Shown piece after piece: positions 19,258-28,051 of a stretch of DNA of 64,000 bases (position 1 is the stretch's first letter; the number at the start of each line of letters is the position of its first letter). The stretch comes from Mycolicibacter arupensis. Lineage in GTDB: Bacteria; Actinomycetota; Actinomycetes; Mycobacteriales; Mycobacteriaceae. Location: contig NZ_MVHH01000007.1 of assembly GCF_002086515.1 (NCBI RefSeq), positions 60,963 through 124,962 on the forward strand. Direction: 5' to 3'. The position numbers and the translations under genes were made by a program. The notes beneath the pieces were generated by a model, which was not told where the DNA came from, did no database searches, and worked only from the letters and a program-made list of their open reading frames with translations.

Positions 19258-20004
19258 TCAGGCGGCGACCACGATCGTCAGCCGCCGGTCGTCGCGCTCG
19301 ACCCGCATGCCGGACCGCCGCGCAATGGCGGCCACCGCCGCGGCGTCGGCGGGTTCGGCTCGGGTGCTGGCCAATACCCGAGCCAGCCGTCCCTTGTGCG
19401 CCTTGTTGAAGTGGCTCACCGACACTCGCCGGCCGTCGGGGTGCTCGGCGACCACGTCGACGCTGACAGCGCAGGGGATGGGAGCCAGGGCGGCATAGGA
19501 CCCCGACCTCAGGTCCACCACCAGTTCGGCTTCGGCGATCTCGGCCAGCACCGGTTCCAGTACCGGCCGCCAGCGCCGCGCCAAGCCCGGTTGCCCGGGA
19601 AGTTTGGAGGACGCCGAGAGACGGTAGGCGGGCACCGGATCGGTGGCCCGCAGCAGCCCGAACAGGGCCGAACCCACCGCAAGGCGGGCGCCCGCGCGCG
19701 CCGCCGAAGCGCCACGCAGCGATTCGACGTCGAGTGCCTCATACAGCACGCCCGTGTAACGCTGGATCGCCGGCGCGGTGGGCGCGGTGCGCAGCTCCGC
19801 GTTGCGGTCGATCTCGCTGTCCTGAGCTGCCGACAGGCCCAGCGCGGCACGGCTGGCCTCTCGATCGGCGGCCAAGGAGACCAACTCGTCCACCAGCGCG
19901 GCACGCAGGCCGGTGAGCTGTGGAGATGTCAGCGCCTCCAGGCGCAGTGGCGGGCCGTCGCCGCCGGGGCGTTTGGTTTCCGACGGGGGCAGCAAAACGA
20001 TCAC
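19258..20004 (-). CDS. yaaA: YaaA family peroxide-stress protein
   Basis: The product has 248 residues from the GTG at 20004, whose GTGA overlaps the stop of the PAP2 gene, so the two are coupled. Diagnostic stretches are the N-terminal VLLPPSETKRPGG, YTGVLYEALD, and the C-terminal SHFNKAHKGRLARVL. In E. coli YaaA lowers free iron and oxidative DNA damage. The open frame runs farther upstream, but that part is a shadow of the PAP2 gene. Confidence 0.85.
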   Translation of the reverse strand: MIVLLPPSETKRPGGDGPPLRLEALTSPQLTGLRAALVDELVSLAADREASRAALGLSAAQDSEIDRNAELRTAPTAPAIQRYTGVLYEALDVESLRGASAARAGARLAVGSALFGLLRATDPVPAYRLSASSKLPGQPGLARRWRPVLEPVLAEIAEAELVVDLRSGSYAALAPIPCAVSVDVVAEHPDGRRVSVSHFNKAHKGRLARVLASTRAEPADAAAVAAIARRSGMRVERDDRRLTIVVAA

Positions 20005-20507
20005 AGCGCAGACGTTAACCGAGCCGTTCCGCACACCACTGCGGTGGCGAGCATCGCCGCACCGATGGTGTCGGTGAAGAAGTGGTAACCGCAGGCCACC
20101 AGTCCGAGCATGCCGAGCAGGCTCACCACCGCAGCGGCCGCCAGCGCCCAGAGCCGGGCTGCCACCACCACCATCATGCCCAGCACCGCGACCAGCAGCG
20201 CGGTGTGGCCGCTCGGGTATTCGAGGTACGGGCCGTTGCGCCGGTCGAAAAGGTGCTTGAGCGCCATCGTGATGATCGTGACCGCGAAGGGGCAGGCCAG
20301 CACCGCTGCCGCCAACAACCATCGACGCCGCGCCAACGCCGCCACCAGGCACGCCACCGTCACCCCCAACACCAGCCAGCCGCTGGTAAAAGCCAACAGC
20401 CACCGGGGCTGCTCGCCGACGAGGGTGAAGGTGGCGTTACTGAACCACGTGTCGATGGGTGTCGAGCCGCGGCCCACCGCCCAGCCCAGTGCCAATGTCG
20501 CCAGCAC
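20001..20507 (-). CDS. PAP2-family membrane phosphatase
   Basis: The product has 168 residues and about five membrane helices. The three phosphatase motifs are readable: KHLFDRRNGP (KxxxxxxRP-like), PSGHT, and GYHFFTD (the SRxxxxxHxxxD motif with the usual Ser-Arg altered). Members dephosphorylate undecaprenyl or other lipid phosphates at the membrane. The GTG at 20507 is the first start after a frame stop. It lies between the STAS gene and yaaA on one strand, in a likely operon. Confidence 0.75.
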   Translation of the reverse strand: MLATLALGWAVGRGSTPIDTWFSNATFTLVGEQPRWLLAFTSGWLVLGVTVACLVAALARRRWLLAAAVLACPFAVTIITMALKHLFDRRNGPYLEYPSGHTALLVAVLGMMVVVAARLWALAAAAVVSLLGMLGLVACGYHFFTDTIGAAMLATAVVCGTARLTSAL

Positions 20508-20556
20508 GCCGGCCGGCGGCCACCAGCGCAGCGCGGTGGCGAGGCTTCGATCTATC

Positions 20557-21003
20557 TCAGGCCGACTTCTTGATCAGCGGCAACAGCATCTGGCGGCGCT
20601 GGTCGTGTCCGTCGGCAAGAGCGTGCAGTGCCTGGTCCACCGAGAGCGAGGTGGGGAACATGGCGTCCTCGTCGAAGTCGCCGAGCAGCTCGTGGACGGA
20701 TGTGCTTTCGATCAGCGTCCACTCCACCCCCGCGGCACGGCAGTCACCGTCGAGCACACACAGCAGCCACATCCCGGCGGCCGCGAACGTGGTGACCCCG
20801 CTCAGGTCGAGCACCAGCGGTTCCTTCGCCAGGACGAAGCGCCGGGCGTGCTCACTGATCTGGTCCACATTCGTGGCGTCGATCCGTCCCCGAACGGTGA
20901 TCACCGTCGCGAGCTGACGGTACTGCGCCCTGACCTGCGCGCCGCCGAACTCCACGATGGGATTGATCCGAGCTGTGCCCCGAGTGGTGATGTCGATTGC
21001 CAT
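20557..21003 (-). CDS. STAS-domain protein (anti-anti-sigma type) lacking the phospho-serine
   Basis: The product has 148 residues. The STAS core is recognisable: TVITVRGRIDATNVDQISEHARRF and LVLDLSGVTTFAAAGMWLL. In true anti-sigma antagonists the loop reads D-S/T-S-G. Here it is FAAAG (73-77), so the serine phosphorylated by the anti-sigma kinase is alanine. It may be a constitutive antagonist or serve another partner. A comparable gene is Rv1904. It is first in the STAS-PAP2-YaaA-dipeptidase run. Confidence 0.75.
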   Translation of the reverse strand: MAIDITTRGTARINPIVEFGGAQVRAQYRQLATVITVRGRIDATNVDQISEHARRFVLAKEPLVLDLSGVTTFAAAGMWLLCVLDGDCRAAGVEWTLIESTSVHELLGDFDEDAMFPTSLSVDQALHALADGHDQRRQMLLPLIKKSA

Positions 21004-21102
21004 GTCAGCCCCCGCCTTCCCTGTCGATCGTGGTCGGCAGATGAGCCGACCTCGATGTTTACCGACGTTATGCGGCGAAGTTAAGGCGTCTTGGGCGACC
21101 GA

Positions 21103-23067
21103 TTAACGCTTTGGTGAGATATCGAAGGGCTCCGTCGCCCCGGTGAATGCACTGATCCGCCCCTCGCGGTCGCGGGCGTCGCCGTCATAGCGAAGCCGGT
21201 ATCGGCCCGCTGCGGTGTCGTCGGGAACGGTCCAGCTGACCGCCACGGTGGACCCACGCCGGCCGGCGCGCCGCCACCGGAACATCGTGGACCAGTCGCT
21301 GTCGTCGGCCACGGTCTGCCAGCCCTCACCGGTCTCCCGCTCCACCCGCACGTAGGTGCCGCCGCGGTGCAGATCGTTGTTCGGGTAGGCGCCGACGAAC
21401 TCCGCCGACACCGTGGATCCCGCGCGGTACTCGGGCAGCGGGGCCTGCAGGACGTCGCCGAACCGCCGGCCGGCGCTCAGCGCATCCGGCTTCGCCCGGC
21501 GCCGCGACCGCCGCCGGCGAGTCGGCTCGGCGGGACGCTGCCCCTCCGATACCGGACGTTGGTCCCGCATCGCGGTGGCCAACTCGGACACCACCTGTTG
21601 CAGGGCGGGCAGTTCCCAGCGGCCGAACAGGGTGCTGCCACCCTCATAGCGCTGCTCGTCGTACTCCTCCGGCGTGGTGACGTAGTGCAGATAGCCGTTG
21701 CTGTAGCCCGCAACCAGCACGTCACGCAGCTCCGCGCCCACGATGTCGGCCACCGTGCGACGCAATCGCAGTCCCGCCACGATCGTCACCTCGGCGGGAA
21801 TGCCGATCAGATACAGCTGCCCGATACGCAGCAGCTGAACCGGGCCGCCCTCGGGCATGAGCATCGACAGTGCCTTGTTCAGCCGGGTACCCGGACCCAC
21901 CGCACCCTTGGGGGCGTGCGCGTCACGCAGGCGTGGGGAGAGGCGGTAGACCGTGTTGGCGACCAGGCCGTCGAAGATGCGATTACGGCCTTGCTTGAGC
22001 AGGGGGTACAACGGCCCCGCCCCTTCGTCGGTGCCGGCCACGCAGGAAGCACCGGCGATCGCGGGGCCGGTGCGATGAGTCCGGCCATCACCGGTGAATT
22101 CCGGCCGGACCTCGAAATCGGTCAGGTCGACGTAGGTGGTGCGGGCGTCCAGGCCCCCGCTGACGTCGGTGCCGTGGCCCAGGGTCAGTTCGGTGGCGGC
22201 AGCGGCCTGACGGCCACCGATGATCCGGGTGTTCTCGAACTCGTCGTCGGTGGGTCCGCTGCCCGGCCGCTGGCCGGTATTGGGCGACATATCCCCGGAG
22301 TTGGTCTGCGCGAAGGCCGCGATGAACTCCTGTGGCGTGGAGGCCAGATAGTCGACACCGTGGTCGAGGCGCTCGAATTGATAGGCCGCGAAGCCCTTGT
22401 TGTCGCCGCTGATCAACGTGTTGCGGTTGGTCATGGAGGTGCCGTGCGTGGCGAACCAGTTCACCGCCCCGACCAGGTTGCCGTCGCGTTCGATACGCAG
22501 CAACGTGGTCTGCGGATCGATCTTGTCGGGGAAGTGTGCGCGGTCGGCCTCGGGGTTGCGGGCGAACGACGACGGCGAACGGTTGCAGCTGGCGTCATGC
22601 AGCCGGCCCACGGCCAGGCTCAAGCTGGCGGGCGCCAGGTCGGCATGCGCCGCCGCGACGGCTTCGCAGATCCCGTCGACGATGGCGTCGAAGGTCTGCT
22701 GCCGGAACCCGTTGGTGTTGGAGTTGTAAAGCCGGTGGTCGCAGTAGCCCCCGGGGCCGCTGTGGGTGTGTGTCGCCGTGAGCATCACGTTGCGGAACGT
22801 GTACAGGTCGCCGTAGGACGCGGCGAGGCGGCCGAGGACTTCGTGGTGCACGCTCTCCACCAGCAGTGGCACCTCGGCGACCACCAGCAACAGCCGGGAG
22901 GCGGCGGTGGCCGGTCCGTCATGGACGAAGACGAACGCCCGCGCCCGCAACCGATTGTGTACGCCATCGGTTTGCTGGGAGGCCACGCCGTAGCCCAGCA
23001 TTCCGCATTCGGCCGGCTCACCGGTGATGTCGGCGATTCCGCGTCCCACCTGATACTCGTCTGGCAT
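21103..23067 (-). CDS. Neutral/alkaline ceramidase family amidase
   Basis: The product has 654 residues from the ATG at 23067. Ceramidase hallmarks are zinc ligands in ATHTHSGPGGY (His100, His102), the nucleophile motif NSGDMSPN (Ser261), VNWFATHGTSMTNRNTLISGDNKG and a C-terminal immunoglobulin-like domain ending EPFDISPKR. These enzymes hydrolyse the N-acyl bond of ceramide. M. tuberculosis has one (Rv0669c). No signal peptide is evident with this start; a GTG at 23097 would add ten residues without creating one. An Arg-rich linker (TRRRRSRRRAK) precedes the last domain. Confidence 0.85.
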   Translation of the reverse strand: MPDEYQVGRGIADITGEPAECGMLGYGVASQQTDGVHNRLRARAFVFVHDGPATAASRLLLVVAEVPLLVESVHHEVLGRLAASYGDLYTFRNVMLTATHTHSGPGGYCDHRLYNSNTNGFRQQTFDAIVDGICEAVAAAHADLAPASLSLAVGRLHDASCNRSPSSFARNPEADRAHFPDKIDPQTTLLRIERDGNLVGAVNWFATHGTSMTNRNTLISGDNKGFAAYQFERLDHGVDYLASTPQEFIAAFAQTNSGDMSPNTGQRPGSGPTDDEFENTRIIGGRQAAAATELTLGHGTDVSGGLDARTTYVDLTDFEVRPEFTGDGRTHRTGPAIAGASCVAGTDEGAGPLYPLLKQGRNRIFDGLVANTVYRLSPRLRDAHAPKGAVGPGTRLNKALSMLMPEGGPVQLLRIGQLYLIGIPAEVTIVAGLRLRRTVADIVGAELRDVLVAGYSNGYLHYVTTPEEYDEQRYEGGSTLFGRWELPALQQVVSELATAMRDQRPVSEGQRPAEPTRRRRSRRRAKPDALSAGRRFGDVLQAPLPEYRAGSTVSAEFVGAYPNNDLHRGGTYVRVERETGEGWQTVADDSDWSTMFRWRRAGRRGSTVAVSWTVPDDTAAGRYRLRYDGDARDREGRISAFTGATEPFDISPKR

Positions 23068-23261
23068 CGCTACAGTATTCACAACGGCCCCGCCCACATC
23101 GTCGCCGACGTGCCCGGCCGATTACTTCACCCCGGATGGTCCCGCTGTTAGTCTGCGATGGCTGTCGGCCACCGGGTTGCGGCTGGCCGACGCCAGGCCG
23201 TCTCGGCGGGCCCGCACCCGAGGCAGCCAGGACATGCGGAGCCCACCGGCGAAAGAGTGTT

Positions 23262-24518
23262 GTGCGCAGCGGAGAGATCAAGGCCCTGACCGGGCTTCGC
23301 ATCATCGCCGCGGTCTGGGTGGTGCTGTTCCACTTCCGGCCCCTACTGCACCTGGCGTCGCCGACGCTCAGTGACGCCCTCGCCCCGGTGCTGGACCGAG
23401 GAGCCCAGGGTGTGGACCTGTTCTTCATTCTCAGCGGTTTCGTGCTGACCTGGAACTATCTGGAACGCATGGGCGAGGCGTTCTCCGCCCGGGCCACCGT
23501 GCACTTCCTGTGGCTCCGGCTTGCCCGGGTCTGGCCGATCTATCTGGTCACCATGCACCTGGCATTGCTGTGGGTGATCTTCACCCTGCATGTGGGGCAC
23601 GTCCCGACCGAGGACCTGAGCAGTATCACCGCGATCAGTTATGTGCGGCAGGTCCTGCTGGTGCAGCTGTGGTTCGAGCCGTTCTTTGACGGGTCGAGCT
23701 GGGACGGGCCGGCCTGGTCTATCAGCGCCGAGTGGCTGGCCTATCTGCTGTTCGGCGTTCTGGTACTGGCGGTGTACCGGATGATGCGGGTGACCTCGGC
23801 GCGCGGGCTGGCCGCTCTGGCGATCATCGCCTCGCTGCCGCCGTTGCTGTTGCTGCTGGCGACCGGCCAGTTCTACACCCCGTGGAGTTGGCTGCCGCGC
23901 ATCGTCATGCAGTTCACCGCCGGTGCGCTGGCCTGCGCGGCGGTGCGCAAGGTGAACCCGGGGGAATCGGCTCGCCGCGCCGCGGGCTACTGCTCTGCAT
24001 TGCTCATCGCCGTGATGGTGGGTGTCCTGTACTACTTCGATGCTCACCCGATCTCGGGCCTGTACGACAGTGGTGGCCTGGTCGATGTGCTGTTCGTCCC
24101 GTTGGTGATGGCCTTGGCGATCGGCATCGGCAGCCTGCCCGCACTGCTGTCCACGCGGGTCATGGTCTACGGCGGGCAGATCTCGTTCTGCCTGTACATG
24201 GTCCACGAACTGGTGCACACGTCCTGGAATTGGGCCGCGCAGCAATTCGAGATCGTGCTCGCCGACGGGGCGACCGGAGCCAAATGGATGGTGTGCGGCG
24301 TGTTGGTCGCGGCGACGTTGCTGTCGGCCCTGCTGTTCCACAGCGTTGAAGAACCGGGTCGGCACTGGATGCGCAGGATGATCGGCGCCCGGCCCGAATC
24401 CGCAGACGTCACACCGGACGAAGACCCGTTAGCCGTTGAACCGGTGGAGAACTCGCCGGACACAGGTGAGGCCCGCCTCGACGAGCCGGCGGTCGCGGCT
24501 CCGGCTACTCTGCGCTGA
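23262..24518 (+). CDS. Acyltransferase-3 family membrane O-acyltransferase
   Basis: The product has 418 residues from the GTG at 23262 (AAAGAG just upstream). About ten membrane helices are present. Acyltransferase_3 motifs are KALTGLRIIAAVWVVLFHFRP (catalytic His in the first helix), GVDLFFILSGFVLTWNY, WSISAEWLAYLLFG and FCLYMVHELVH. It moves acyl groups across the membrane onto sugars or lipids. The C-terminal 45 residues are an acidic, disordered tail. It is followed after 23 bp by an SGNH hydrolase gene. This resembles the AT3-SGNH fusions known elsewhere, here as two polypeptides. Confidence 0.85.
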   Translation: MRSGEIKALTGLRIIAAVWVVLFHFRPLLHLASPTLSDALAPVLDRGAQGVDLFFILSGFVLTWNYLERMGEAFSARATVHFLWLRLARVWPIYLVTMHLALLWVIFTLHVGHVPTEDLSSITAISYVRQVLLVQLWFEPFFDGSSWDGPAWSISAEWLAYLLFGVLVLAVYRMMRVTSARGLAALAIIASLPPLLLLLATGQFYTPWSWLPRIVMQFTAGALACAAVRKVNPGESARRAAGYCSALLIAVMVGVLYYFDAHPISGLYDSGGLVDVLFVPLVMALAIGIGSLPALLSTRVMVYGGQISFCLYMVHELVHTSWNWAAQQFEIVLADGATGAKWMVCGVLVAATLLSALLFHSVEEPGRHWMRRMIGARPESADVTPDEDPLAVEPVENSPDTGEARLDEPAVAAPATLR

Positions 24519-24541
24519 AGCTGATTGGGGGAGGGTGTGTC

Positions 24542-25255
24542 GTGAGTCGGGTGATGACATTCGCCGTCGCGATGATGGCCGGGGTCGTCGCGGTGGTCGC
24601 CGGTACCGCCTATCTGTCACGCGAACACGAGCCGACACGTCATTACGAGACGGTGCCGCTGAGCTCCTCGCCGAATCGGATCGCGGTGATCGGCGACTCC
24701 TACACCTCCGGGTATGAGGACACCGGCCGTGGTGCGGCGAACTGGACCGAGCGGGCGTGGCAGAACCTGGCCGGCCGCGGGGTCTACGTCAGTGCCGACG
24801 TGGCGGCCGAAGGTGGCGCCGGTTACGGCGTGCGCGGCAACCATGGCGGCCTTTTCGGGGATCTGACCTATCGCGCGGTGCAACCCGACGACGCTCTGGT
24901 GGTGTTCTTCGGGTCACGTAACGATCAGGACGTCGAGCCGGGTCAGTTGGGCCGCCTGATCGCCGACACGCTGAGCCTGGCCCACCGGACCGCACCGGGG
25001 GCGCGGATGCTGGTCATCGGGCCTCCGTGGCCCACCGCCGAAGTGCCGGGCAACATCTGGCGGATCCGCGATCTGCTCAGTGCCGAGGCGCGGGCGGTGG
25101 GTGCGGAATTCGTCGATCCGCTGGCCGAGCAGTGGTTCGTCGGCCTGCCGCAGCTGATCGGTCCGGATGGCGTGCATCCCACCGACGCCGGTCACGCCTA
25201 CATGGCCGACAAGATCGCGCCCCTGATCGCGGGACAGCTTCCGAAACGGACCTGA
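24542..25255 (+). CDS. SGNH/GDSL hydrolase, membrane-anchored or secreted
   Basis: The product has 237 residues. An N-terminal hydrophobic segment (FAVAMMAGVVAVVAGTAYL) works as signal anchor. SGNH block I is IGDSYTSGYED, block III is FFGSRND and block V is DGVHPTDAGH (catalytic Asp-x-x-His). Such enzymes are O-acetyl esterases or transferases. Its gene pairs with the acyltransferase-3 gene and may receive or remove the acyl group outside the membrane. The start is GTG. Confidence 0.8.
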   Translation: MSRVMTFAVAMMAGVVAVVAGTAYLSREHEPTRHYETVPLSSSPNRIAVIGDSYTSGYEDTGRGAANWTERAWQNLAGRGVYVSADVAAEGGAGYGVRGNHGGLFGDLTYRAVQPDDALVVFFGSRNDQDVEPGQLGRLIADTLSLAHRTAPGARMLVIGPPWPTAEVPGNIWRIRDLLSAEARAVGAEFVDPLAEQWFVGLPQLIGPDGVHPTDAGHAYMADKIAPLIAGQLPKRT

Positions 25256-25298
25256 GCAAAGCCGGACGAAATCGGACTGACCCCAGCAGTATTGGCCC

Positions 25299-26285
25299 AT
25301 GGACACGATGCGCGTACTGATCACCGGTGGCACCGGATTCGTCGGCGGCTGGACCGCCAAAGCGATCGCCGACGCCGGGCACCGGCCACGCTTCCTGGTG
25401 CGCAACCCGGCGGGCCTGCACAGCAGCGTGGAGCGACTGGGCGTCGACGTGTCCGACTATGTCGTCGGTGACATCACCGACGCGGACTCGGTGCGCGAGG
25501 CTCTGCGCGGCTGCGATGCGGTGGTGCACGCTGCCGCGGTGGTGGCCACCGATCCACGCCAGACGGCACAGATGCTGGCCACGAACTCGGCCGGCGCACA
25601 CAACGTGCTCGGCGGAGCTGTTGAACTCGGGCTGGATCCGATCATTCACGTCTCCAGCTTCACCGCGCTGTTCGCCCCGGGGCTGACGACATTGCGGGCC
25701 GACCTGCCGGTGGCCGGAGGCGCTGACGGCTATGGCCGGTCGAAGGCCCGTGAGGATCTCTACGCGCGAGGCCTGCAAGACGCCGGTGCCCCCGTCAACA
25801 TCACCTATCCGGGAATGGTGCTGGGACCTCCCGTTGGAGACCGGCTGGGGGAGGCCGGCGAGGGAGTGCGGGCGGCCTTGCAGATGCACGTCATCCCCGG
25901 ACAGGACAGTGGCTGGCTGGTCATCGACGTCCGCGACCTTGCGGCCATGCATCTGGCTCTGCTGGAGCCGGGCCGCGGCCCCCGCCGCTACATGGCCGGC
26001 GGACAGCGGGTACCGCCGGCAGAGTTGGCCAGCCTGCTGCAGGAACTGTCGGGTTCTCCCATGGTTGCGCTGCCGGTGCCCGACATTGCCCTGCGCTGGG
26101 CGGGCCGCCTCTTGGATCAGGTCGAGCGGGCGCTGCCGATCTCGACTCCGTTCACCGAGGCGGGCATGCAGTACTACACCCAGATGCCCGAGTCCGACGA
26201 CACACCCGCGGAGAAAGACCTCGGGATCGTGTTCCGCACCCCCCGGGAGACGCTGGCCGACACCATTGCGGGGATCCGGGGCTAG
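25299..26285 (+). CDS. NAD(P)-dependent epimerase/dehydratase (extended SDR)
   Basis: The product has 328 residues. The Rossmann motif is LITGGTGFVGG, the core motif DAVVHAAAVV, the active site YGRSK and the serine VSSFT. It belongs to the extended SDR family near 3-beta-HSD/dihydroflavonol reductase types (YPGMVLGP). Reaction and substrate are unknown. The ATG at 25299 could be replaced by the ATG at 25308. A CAGTAT box 6 nt upstream of 25299 hints at a leaderless mRNA. A hairpin terminator follows. Confidence 0.8.
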   Translation: MDTMRVLITGGTGFVGGWTAKAIADAGHRPRFLVRNPAGLHSSVERLGVDVSDYVVGDITDADSVREALRGCDAVVHAAAVVATDPRQTAQMLATNSAGAHNVLGGAVELGLDPIIHVSSFTALFAPGLTTLRADLPVAGGADGYGRSKAREDLYARGLQDAGAPVNITYPGMVLGPPVGDRLGEAGEGVRAALQMHVIPGQDSGWLVIDVRDLAAMHLALLEPGRGPRRYMAGGQRVPPAELASLLQELSGSPMVALPVPDIALRWAGRLLDQVERALPISTPFTEAGMQYYTQMPESDDTPAEKDLGIVFRTPRETLADTIAGIRG

Positions 26286-26303
26286 TCCCGCTTTCTCCGG
26301 GAC
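26285..26303. terminator. Small hairpin between convergent genes
   Basis: GTCCCG (26285-26290) and CGGGAC (26298-26303) form a 6-bp stem with a pyrimidine-rich loop, just after the epimerase stop and at the stop of the opposite HD-domain gene. Confidence 0.45.
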
Positions 26304-26951
26304 CTACTCCGGCCAGGGATTGTCGAGGATGAGCTCGGCGAAGTTGGCGGGCACGAAGTCGGGGTCGAAGTGCGCGAGGATGTCGGCGTTCATCGTGCCG
26401 AACGTGCTCTGCGGCCGATGCTTCATCCCGTCATTGAAGGCCGACATGATCCGCCGTTTGAAGTCCGGACGTCGGTGCGCGCCGGTGACGGCCGCAACAT
26501 CCTCGGCGGCAAGGTCATCGAGGCCTATTCCGACCACATCGGTCTCGACCCCGGCGGTGACCAAAGCGACTTCCGGATCGAGGAACTCGGGCACGCCCGG
26601 TGTGGTGTGCAGGGCGATGGCGAGCCAGACTTTGGTCGCCGCGGCCTCACCGACGCCGCGTTGCACCAGGAACTCCCGCGCAGCATTGGCGCCGTCCACC
26701 TCGAAGCGAAGTGCGGAGGACCGGTAGCCCTCGGTGAGGCCCAGATCGTGGAACATTGCCGCCGCATAGAGCAATTCCAGGTCGGGCCGCAGCCCACGGC
26801 GGCGCCCCTGCAGCGCGCCGAAGAGGAACACCCGGCGGGAGTGGTCGAAGAGCAGGTCGTCTTCGGCCTCGCGGATGAACTCGGTGATCTCTCGGGCCAG
26901 CGCGGAGTCCGGGATGGTGATGTCGGCGATCGTCTCGATCGACTGGGTCAT
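26304..26951 (-). CDS. HD-domain phosphohydrolase-like protein
   Basis: The product has 215 residues. HD-fold residues are FDHSRRVFLF, AAMFHDLGLT (the HD dyad) and IALHTTPG, in the order seen in the cyanamide-hydratase-like HD subgroup. Metal-dependent hydrolysis of an unknown small molecule is expected. The ATG at 26951 was chosen because AAGGAG is 8 nt upstream. It is divergent from a GlxA-type regulator that may control it. Confidence 0.75.
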   Translation of the reverse strand: MTQSIETIADITIPDSALAREITEFIREAEDDLLFDHSRRVFLFGALQGRRRGLRPDLELLYAAAMFHDLGLTEGYRSSALRFEVDGANAAREFLVQRGVGEAAATKVWLAIALHTTPGVPEFLDPEVALVTAGVETDVVGIGLDDLAAEDVAAVTGAHRRPDFKRRIMSAFNDGMKHRPQSTFGTMNADILAHFDPDFVPANFAELILDNPWPE

Positions 26952-27044
26952 GAGCACATCTCCTTGCGTGGTGGTGCTGCAATTCTGTGCGCGACCAGGC
27001 GGTCCGACCGTAGGCGTTCGCGCCGTCTATCCCACGGAAAGCGA

Positions 27045-27050
27045 CATAAT
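27045..27050 (+). promoter_or_regulatory. -10 box CATAAT giving a leaderless GTG start
   Basis: CATAAT lies 6 nt before the GTG at 27057, exactly the -12 to -7 placement for transcription starting on the first base of the regulator gene. Confidence 0.5.
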
Positions 27051-27056
27051 GGCTGC

Positions 27057-28031
27057 GTGACTGACGCCGGTGCCCGGGCACGGCTGGTGGTGATCGTCGT
27101 CTTTGACGACGTCACCTTGCTCGATGTCGCAGGTGCCGCCGAAGTGTTCATCGAGGCGAACCGCTTCGGCGCCGACTACGCCATCACGATCGCCTCGGTG
27201 GACGGTCGCGACGTGACCACCTCGATCGGTGCGCGCTTGGGTGTCACCGCGAGTCTGGCCGATATCGGTTCGGCTGACACGATCGTGGTCGCCGGCAGTG
27301 ACAACCTGCCCCGTCGGCCAGTGGACCCGGCACTCGTCGAGGCGGTCAGGTCGGCGGCGAGCCGTACCCGGCGACTGGCGTCCATCTGCACGGGGTCATT
27401 CATCCTTGCGCAGGCCGGCGTTCTCGGCGGCCGGCGTGCCACCACCCACTGGCATGAGGCCCGCTTGTTCGCCCGGGCGTTTCCTGACGTCACCGTGGAA
27501 CCGGACGCGATCTTCGTCCGCGATGGTGACGTTTACACCTCGGCAGGTGTCTCCGCCGGTATCGACCTTGCGCTGGCCCTGGTCGAGATGGACTATGGCG
27601 GCACCGTGGTGCGTGAGGTTGCCCGCTGGTTGGTGGTCTATCTGAAACGCGCAGGCGGACAGTCACAGTTCTCCACGCTGGTCGAGGCGGACCCGCCCCC
27701 GCAGTCTGCGCTGCGCAAGGTCACCGATGCGATCGCGGCCGACCCGGCCGACGACCACAGTGTGAACGCCCTCGCAAGACGAGCAGCCTTGAGCAGCCGG
27801 CAACTGACACGGCTGTTTCAGTCCGAGCTCGGGACCACCCCGGCCCGCTATGTCGAAATGGTGCGCATCGATGCCGCCCGTGCCGCGCTCGACGCCGGCC
27901 ACAGCGTCACCGAGTCCGCGCACCGAGCAGGTTTCGGCAGCCCCGAAACACTGCGTCGGGTATTCACCGAACATCTAGGCGTGTCGCCGAAGGCCTACCG
28001 GGACCGGTTCCGCACCACCCTCCGAAACTGA
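27057..28031 (+). CDS. GlxA-family regulator (DJ-1/PfpI domain plus AraC-type HTH)
   Basis: The product has 324 residues. The N-terminal class-I glutamine amidotransferase-like domain carries the nucleophile-elbow cysteine ASICTGSFILAQAGVL. The C-terminal AraC/XylS domain is complete, with HTH1 VNALARRAALSSRQLTRLFQ and HTH2 VTESAHRAGFGSPETLRRVF, then GVSPKAYRDRFR. In M. tuberculosis similar functions are carried by Rv1930c and Rv1931c separately. The likely targets are itself and the divergent HD gene. The 3' end is within a strong terminator hairpin. Confidence 0.85.
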   Translation: MTDAGARARLVVIVVFDDVTLLDVAGAAEVFIEANRFGADYAITIASVDGRDVTTSIGARLGVTASLADIGSADTIVVAGSDNLPRRPVDPALVEAVRSAASRTRRLASICTGSFILAQAGVLGGRRATTHWHEARLFARAFPDVTVEPDAIFVRDGDVYTSAGVSAGIDLALALVEMDYGGTVVREVARWLVVYLKRAGGQSQFSTLVEADPPPQSALRKVTDAIAADPADDHSVNALARRAALSSRQLTRLFQSELGTTPARYVEMVRIDAARAALDAGHSVTESAHRAGFGSPETLRRVFTEHLGVSPKAYRDRFRTTLRN

Positions 28032-28051
28032 CGGCCGTCCGCGGCCGTCAG
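28028..28051. terminator. Bidirectional terminator containing both convergent stop codons
   Basis: CTGACGGCCG (28028-28037), loop TCCG and CGGCCGTCAG (28042-28051) form a perfect 10-bp stem. The TGA of the regulator is in the left arm and the stop of isocitrate lyase (TGA on the minus strand) is in the right arm, so one element ends both genes. Confidence 0.75.

Noticed and set aside
19258..20403. 381-codon version of yaaA
   Set aside because: The first 133 codons are a shadow of the PAP2 gene in another frame; the GTG at 20004 fits YaaA.
21367..23151. 594-codon open frame opposite the ceramidase gene
   Set aside because: Composition of an antisense shadow, no recognisable domain, and no start signal.
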